Shown here: one piece after another, positions 4,460 through 6,872 of the stretch
Layout: every line of letters begins with the position of its first letter
Position numbering within the stretch: the stretch's first letter is position 1
DNA from: Saprospiraceae bacterium
GTDB lineage: Bacteria > Bacteroidota > Bacteroidia > Chitinophagales > Saprospiraceae
Assembly: GCA_029262975.1 (NCBI GenBank)
Contig: JAJCYJ010000578.1
Coordinates: forward strand, 1 to 6,872
Length of the DNA: 6,872 nucleotides
Direction: 5' to 3'
The notes under the pieces: model-generated
Databases searched by the model: none
The model's input: the letters and a program-made list of their open reading frames with translations, nothing else
What the model was told of the DNA's origin: nothing
Program-made: the position numbers and the translations under genes

Positions 4460-6872
4460 TTAGTTTATAAATAATTTTAATTCCGAAATCCACAAGTCAT
4501 ATCCTGCTTTATTAAGATGGACACCATCAGTTGTTAATTCGGGGTTCATCAAACCATCTTCACCTTTGAATTTTTTATGTAGGTCAATTACCTTATATCT
4601 GCCTTTCTGTTCATTAGATTTAATCATTGTATTTACAATATTTATGCTCTCTCGCATTTCCTCGTTGGCATTCGGCAAAACCGTTTGAAGGTATATTTGG
4701 GTTTCTGGGGATTTATTTTTTATCGACTCAGTTATTTTCAGGATGTTATTTCCTACATATTCGGCAGATGGTATTTTTTTCTGGTAATAAAGATTTGACA
4801 AGTCATTTATTCCAATCAGAATGAAGACTGCCTTGGCTTTAAAATGTGTGATTTCATCCAGTCGCTTCAGTACTCCATCTGTTACATCTCCTGAGATACC
4901 CCGGTTTTTAACATTGTTAAGCCCAAGTTTTTGCCCCCAATTTCTACCACTTTCGGTTATACTATTTCCCAGGAATACGATATCTCCAAAATTCAAAGGA
5001 TCTTTTCTGAACTCATCGATTCTTGAGGGATAATGCTCTTTTGTCCAATCACTGTGATATTTAATTTCCACGTTTTTAGACGGGTATACTTCTTCAGGTC
5101 CAAGACGTACACCCTTGCTTGATCTGAAAGGCGAAGCAGGTAAACCTTCTTCATTAAACAAATTAGGCATAGCGGTGGCGCTCCATCCATATCGTACAAT
5201 CGTTGGTTTTTGAACATTTCCGGATTGGGCAATTACTTTATTATCCTTGATAAAAGCACTTGCCGGATGAAAAATTAATTCATCTCCTGCCAATTCGAAA
5301 TGGCTCACTTCTTTATCGGGTGAAAACAAACCCCCACCTATATGGTCGAAGGAAACAATTGCTTTGTCATCTTTAAAATCAACACTTTTAAAAAGCGGAC
5401 CGGAGTAAACCAGATCTGCTTTGCTGTAATCCTTTGCTAAAGCCCATAAAGCGAGTCTTTTACCCACATCCTGTTTGTTAGGCGGATGGATGGTCGTCAG
5501 GCTTCCGATATCCACAGTAACCGCCATCCCTACATTCTTTTCTTTGAGGGTTTCAAGTTGGGCCTCGCGCAACTCAGCGACATTGTCACTGTTATAGGTA
5601 AATGAGGCCAACTGGACATAATAGAATGGAAAATCACCAATGCCCCAATTGCTGCGCCAACTGTTAAATACTGCTGGAAACAAGGTATGATATTGTGTGG
5701 CTTTGCCCCTGTTGGATTCTCCCTGATACCAGATAGCTCCTTTAATAGCGTATGGAATAAGGGGTGCGATCATCGCATTGTAGAGTACTGTTGGCGTATG
5801 CGGATGTAATGATAATGTTCCTGGTTCCGGGTTGACTCTGGAGGTATACCCATTTGGTAAAATGTAGTTGTCACCATCGATCAGAATAGCCGAATGCTTG
5901 TAAGTCCATGAATCATCTAATCCCACTATCGTCTGACCATGCTTGTCCTGGATTGATGGTTTACTATATAGTCCCCCTGTATCCCAATTATCAATCACTC
6001 TGACGGCCAATACGTTTTTTCCTTTTTTCAATATTCCAGCCGGTATATTGAATATTTGATCGGTACGATGATCACCCCATCGCTCAGTTCTGCCTACCAG
6101 AGTGCTATTGATAAATGTGGCATTTAAATCTTTTACCTGACCAAGGAACAGTTGATACTCCGAGGACTGAACATCACCTTCGAAAGTAAATTCTTGTCTA
6201 AACCAAGCCATTCCATTGTAATCATCTTTTTGGAAAACAGTATCCATAGTCGATGCAGAAACAACGCCCCAGGAAGAATCTTCATAATCTGTATCCTTGT
6301 ATTTACTAAACGCCTGATCTTCTAGTTTGAAATTCTCTTTTCCAATAAATTCATCCTGGCCAATCTTTTTCATGGTGGCTATCCATTGATTATAAGGAGA
6401 TGTTTTATCAGCCGCTTTGGCAATTTGTTCTTTGACAGGTTCATATCCCTCCACTTTTTCAATAAAATCTGCCTCCACCCAACTTTGAGCGGGTGATCCG
6501 CCCCAACTGGAGTGAATAAGACCAATGGGGACGCCTAGTTCATTGTGGAGTTTTCTGCCGAAGAAATACGCAACCGCAGAAAATTCAGGAGCATTCTCTG
6601 GAGTACATACTTCCCATGCTCCATCTACAACATCCAGCGGTGTAAATGATTTATTCCTTTTGACAGTAAACATTCGGATAGTCGGGTAATTTGCATTTGC
6701 TATCTCATCTTCAGAATTATCAAGTGGGTCCCTTGGCAACCAACCTTTCAAGGGCATTTCCATATTTGATTGGCCAGAACATAACCAAACTTCTCCTGCC
6801 AGTACATTAATAAGGACAATGGTCGTATCATTTGTAGCTATTGAAATGGATAGTGGCTTTCCATCTGCCAAA
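4460..6872 (-). CDS. Sialate O-acetylesterase/CE20-like esterase fused to a GDSL/SGNH hydrolase (5' end outside window)
   Basis: An open frame of 803 residues enters from the right edge and stops at TAA 4462-4460. The leading TTG at 6871 is an internal Leu codon, not the start. The signal peptide and part of an N-terminal beta-domain, probably somewhat under 100 residues, are missing. Numbering from that Leu, the first catalytic domain starts at VWLCSGQSNME with nucleophile S35, continues through SSWGGSPAQSW (121-131) and WYQGESN (381-387), and ends with D454 and H462 in TIHPPNKQDVG as likely acid and base. Residues about 185-330 are an inserted beta-sandwich (WFRQEF, GKNVLAVRV), as in sialate O-acetylesterase and CE20 enzymes. 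A second domain from about 600 to 803 has all SGNH blocks: FLGNSITESG (S637), NRGISGD (G658), LIGINDL (N689) and DGVHLN (D782, H785). The predicted role is removal of O-acetyl groups from sialic acids or acetylated plant glycans in the periplasm or outside the cell. Two-domain esterases of this sort are known in Bacteroidota sialic-acid degraders, but no sialidase or neuraminate lyase is nearby. It is the most upstream gene of the cluster seen here. Confidence 0.9.
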   Translation of the reverse strand, partial: LADGKPLSISIATNDTTIVLINVLAGEVWLCSGQSNMEMPLKGWLPRDPLDNSEDEIANANYPTIRMFTVKRNKSFTPLDVVDGAWEVCTPENAPEFSAVAYFFGRKLHNELGVPIGLIHSSWGGSPAQSWVEADFIEKVEGYEPVKEQIAKAADKTSPYNQWIATMKKIGQDEFIGKENFKLEDQAFSKYKDTDYEDSSWGVVSASTMDTVFQKDDYNGMAWFRQEFTFEGDVQSSEYQLFLGQVKDLNATFINSTLVGRTERWGDHRTDQIFNIPAGILKKGKNVLAVRVIDNWDTGGLYSKPSIQDKHGQTIVGLDDSWTYKHSAILIDGDNYILPNGYTSRVNPEPGTLSLHPHTPTVLYNAMIAPLIPYAIKGAIWYQGESNRGKATQYHTLFPAVFNSWRSNWGIGDFPFYYVQLASFTYNSDNVAELREAQLETLKEKNVGMAVTVDIGSLTTIHPPNKQDVGKRLALWALAKDYSKADLVYSGPLFKSVDFKDDKAIVSFDHIGGGLFSPDKEVSHFELAGDELIFHPASAFIKDNKVIAQSGNVQKPTIVRYGWSATAMPNLFNEEGLPASPFRSSKGVRLGPEEVYPSKNVEIKYHSDWTKEHYPSRIDEFRKDPLNFGDIVFLGNSITESGRNWGQKLGLNNVKNRGISGDVTDGVLKRLDEITHFKAKAVFILIGINDLSNLYYQKKIPSAEYVGNNILKITESIKNKSPETQIYLQTVLPNANEEMRESINIVNTMIKSNEQKGRYKVIDLHKKFKGEDGLMNPELTTDGVHLNKAGYDLWISELKLFIN

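Noticed and set aside
6869..6871. TTG as a start codon for the large esterase
   Set aside because: The sequence before GQSNM is the end of a typical N-terminal beta-domain, and no signal peptide is present. The gene simply continues past the right edge.

Overview
The window is a run of four genes, all on the minus strand and so read from right to left. Each encodes, or in its intact form would encode, a hydrolase that is probably exported. The three 5' ends inside the window carry hydrophobic signal sequences. Start codons follow AT-rich leaders with little or no Shine-Dalgarno signal, coding DNA is moderately AT-rich, and the protein families fit a Bacteroidota (Flavobacteriia or Cytophagia-like) genome. 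This assignment is an inference from style; no taxonomic marker gene is present.

In transcription order: (1) 6872-4460, a large esterase entering from beyond the right edge, with a sialate O-acetylesterase/CE20-like SGNH domain that contains an inserted beta-sandwich and is fused to a second, complete GDSL/SGNH hydrolase domain; (2) 4295-3558, a small alpha/beta-hydrolase esterase that is frameshifted near its end, its last 38 codons with the expected catalytic His lying in another frame down to 3455; (3) 3399-1897, a secreted beta-propeller protein of the broad GH32/GH43-like type with four S-x-D-x-x-N-W motifs; (4) 1870-2, a secreted serine hydrolase with a class C beta-lactamase-like domain behind a long beta-rich N-terminal region, leaving the window at the left edge before its stop.

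Gaps between genes are 164, 55 (measured from the restored end of gene 2) and 26 bases. No convincing promoter or terminator was seen in them, so one operon is the simplest reading. Two or three ester-cleaving enzymes beside a propeller protein resembling glycosidases suggest removal of acetyl or other acyl groups from a glycan together with cleavage of its backbone or side chains. The window has no SusC/SusD pair, regulator, transporter or sugar-catabolic enzyme, so the substrate cannot be named. Sialic acid, xyloglucan or other acetylated plant or algal glycans are all possible.

The most notable observations are the clean single-base frameshift in the small esterase and the two complete SGNH catalytic centres in one polypeptide. 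I saw no RNA genes, mobile elements, CRISPR arrays or significant repeats.
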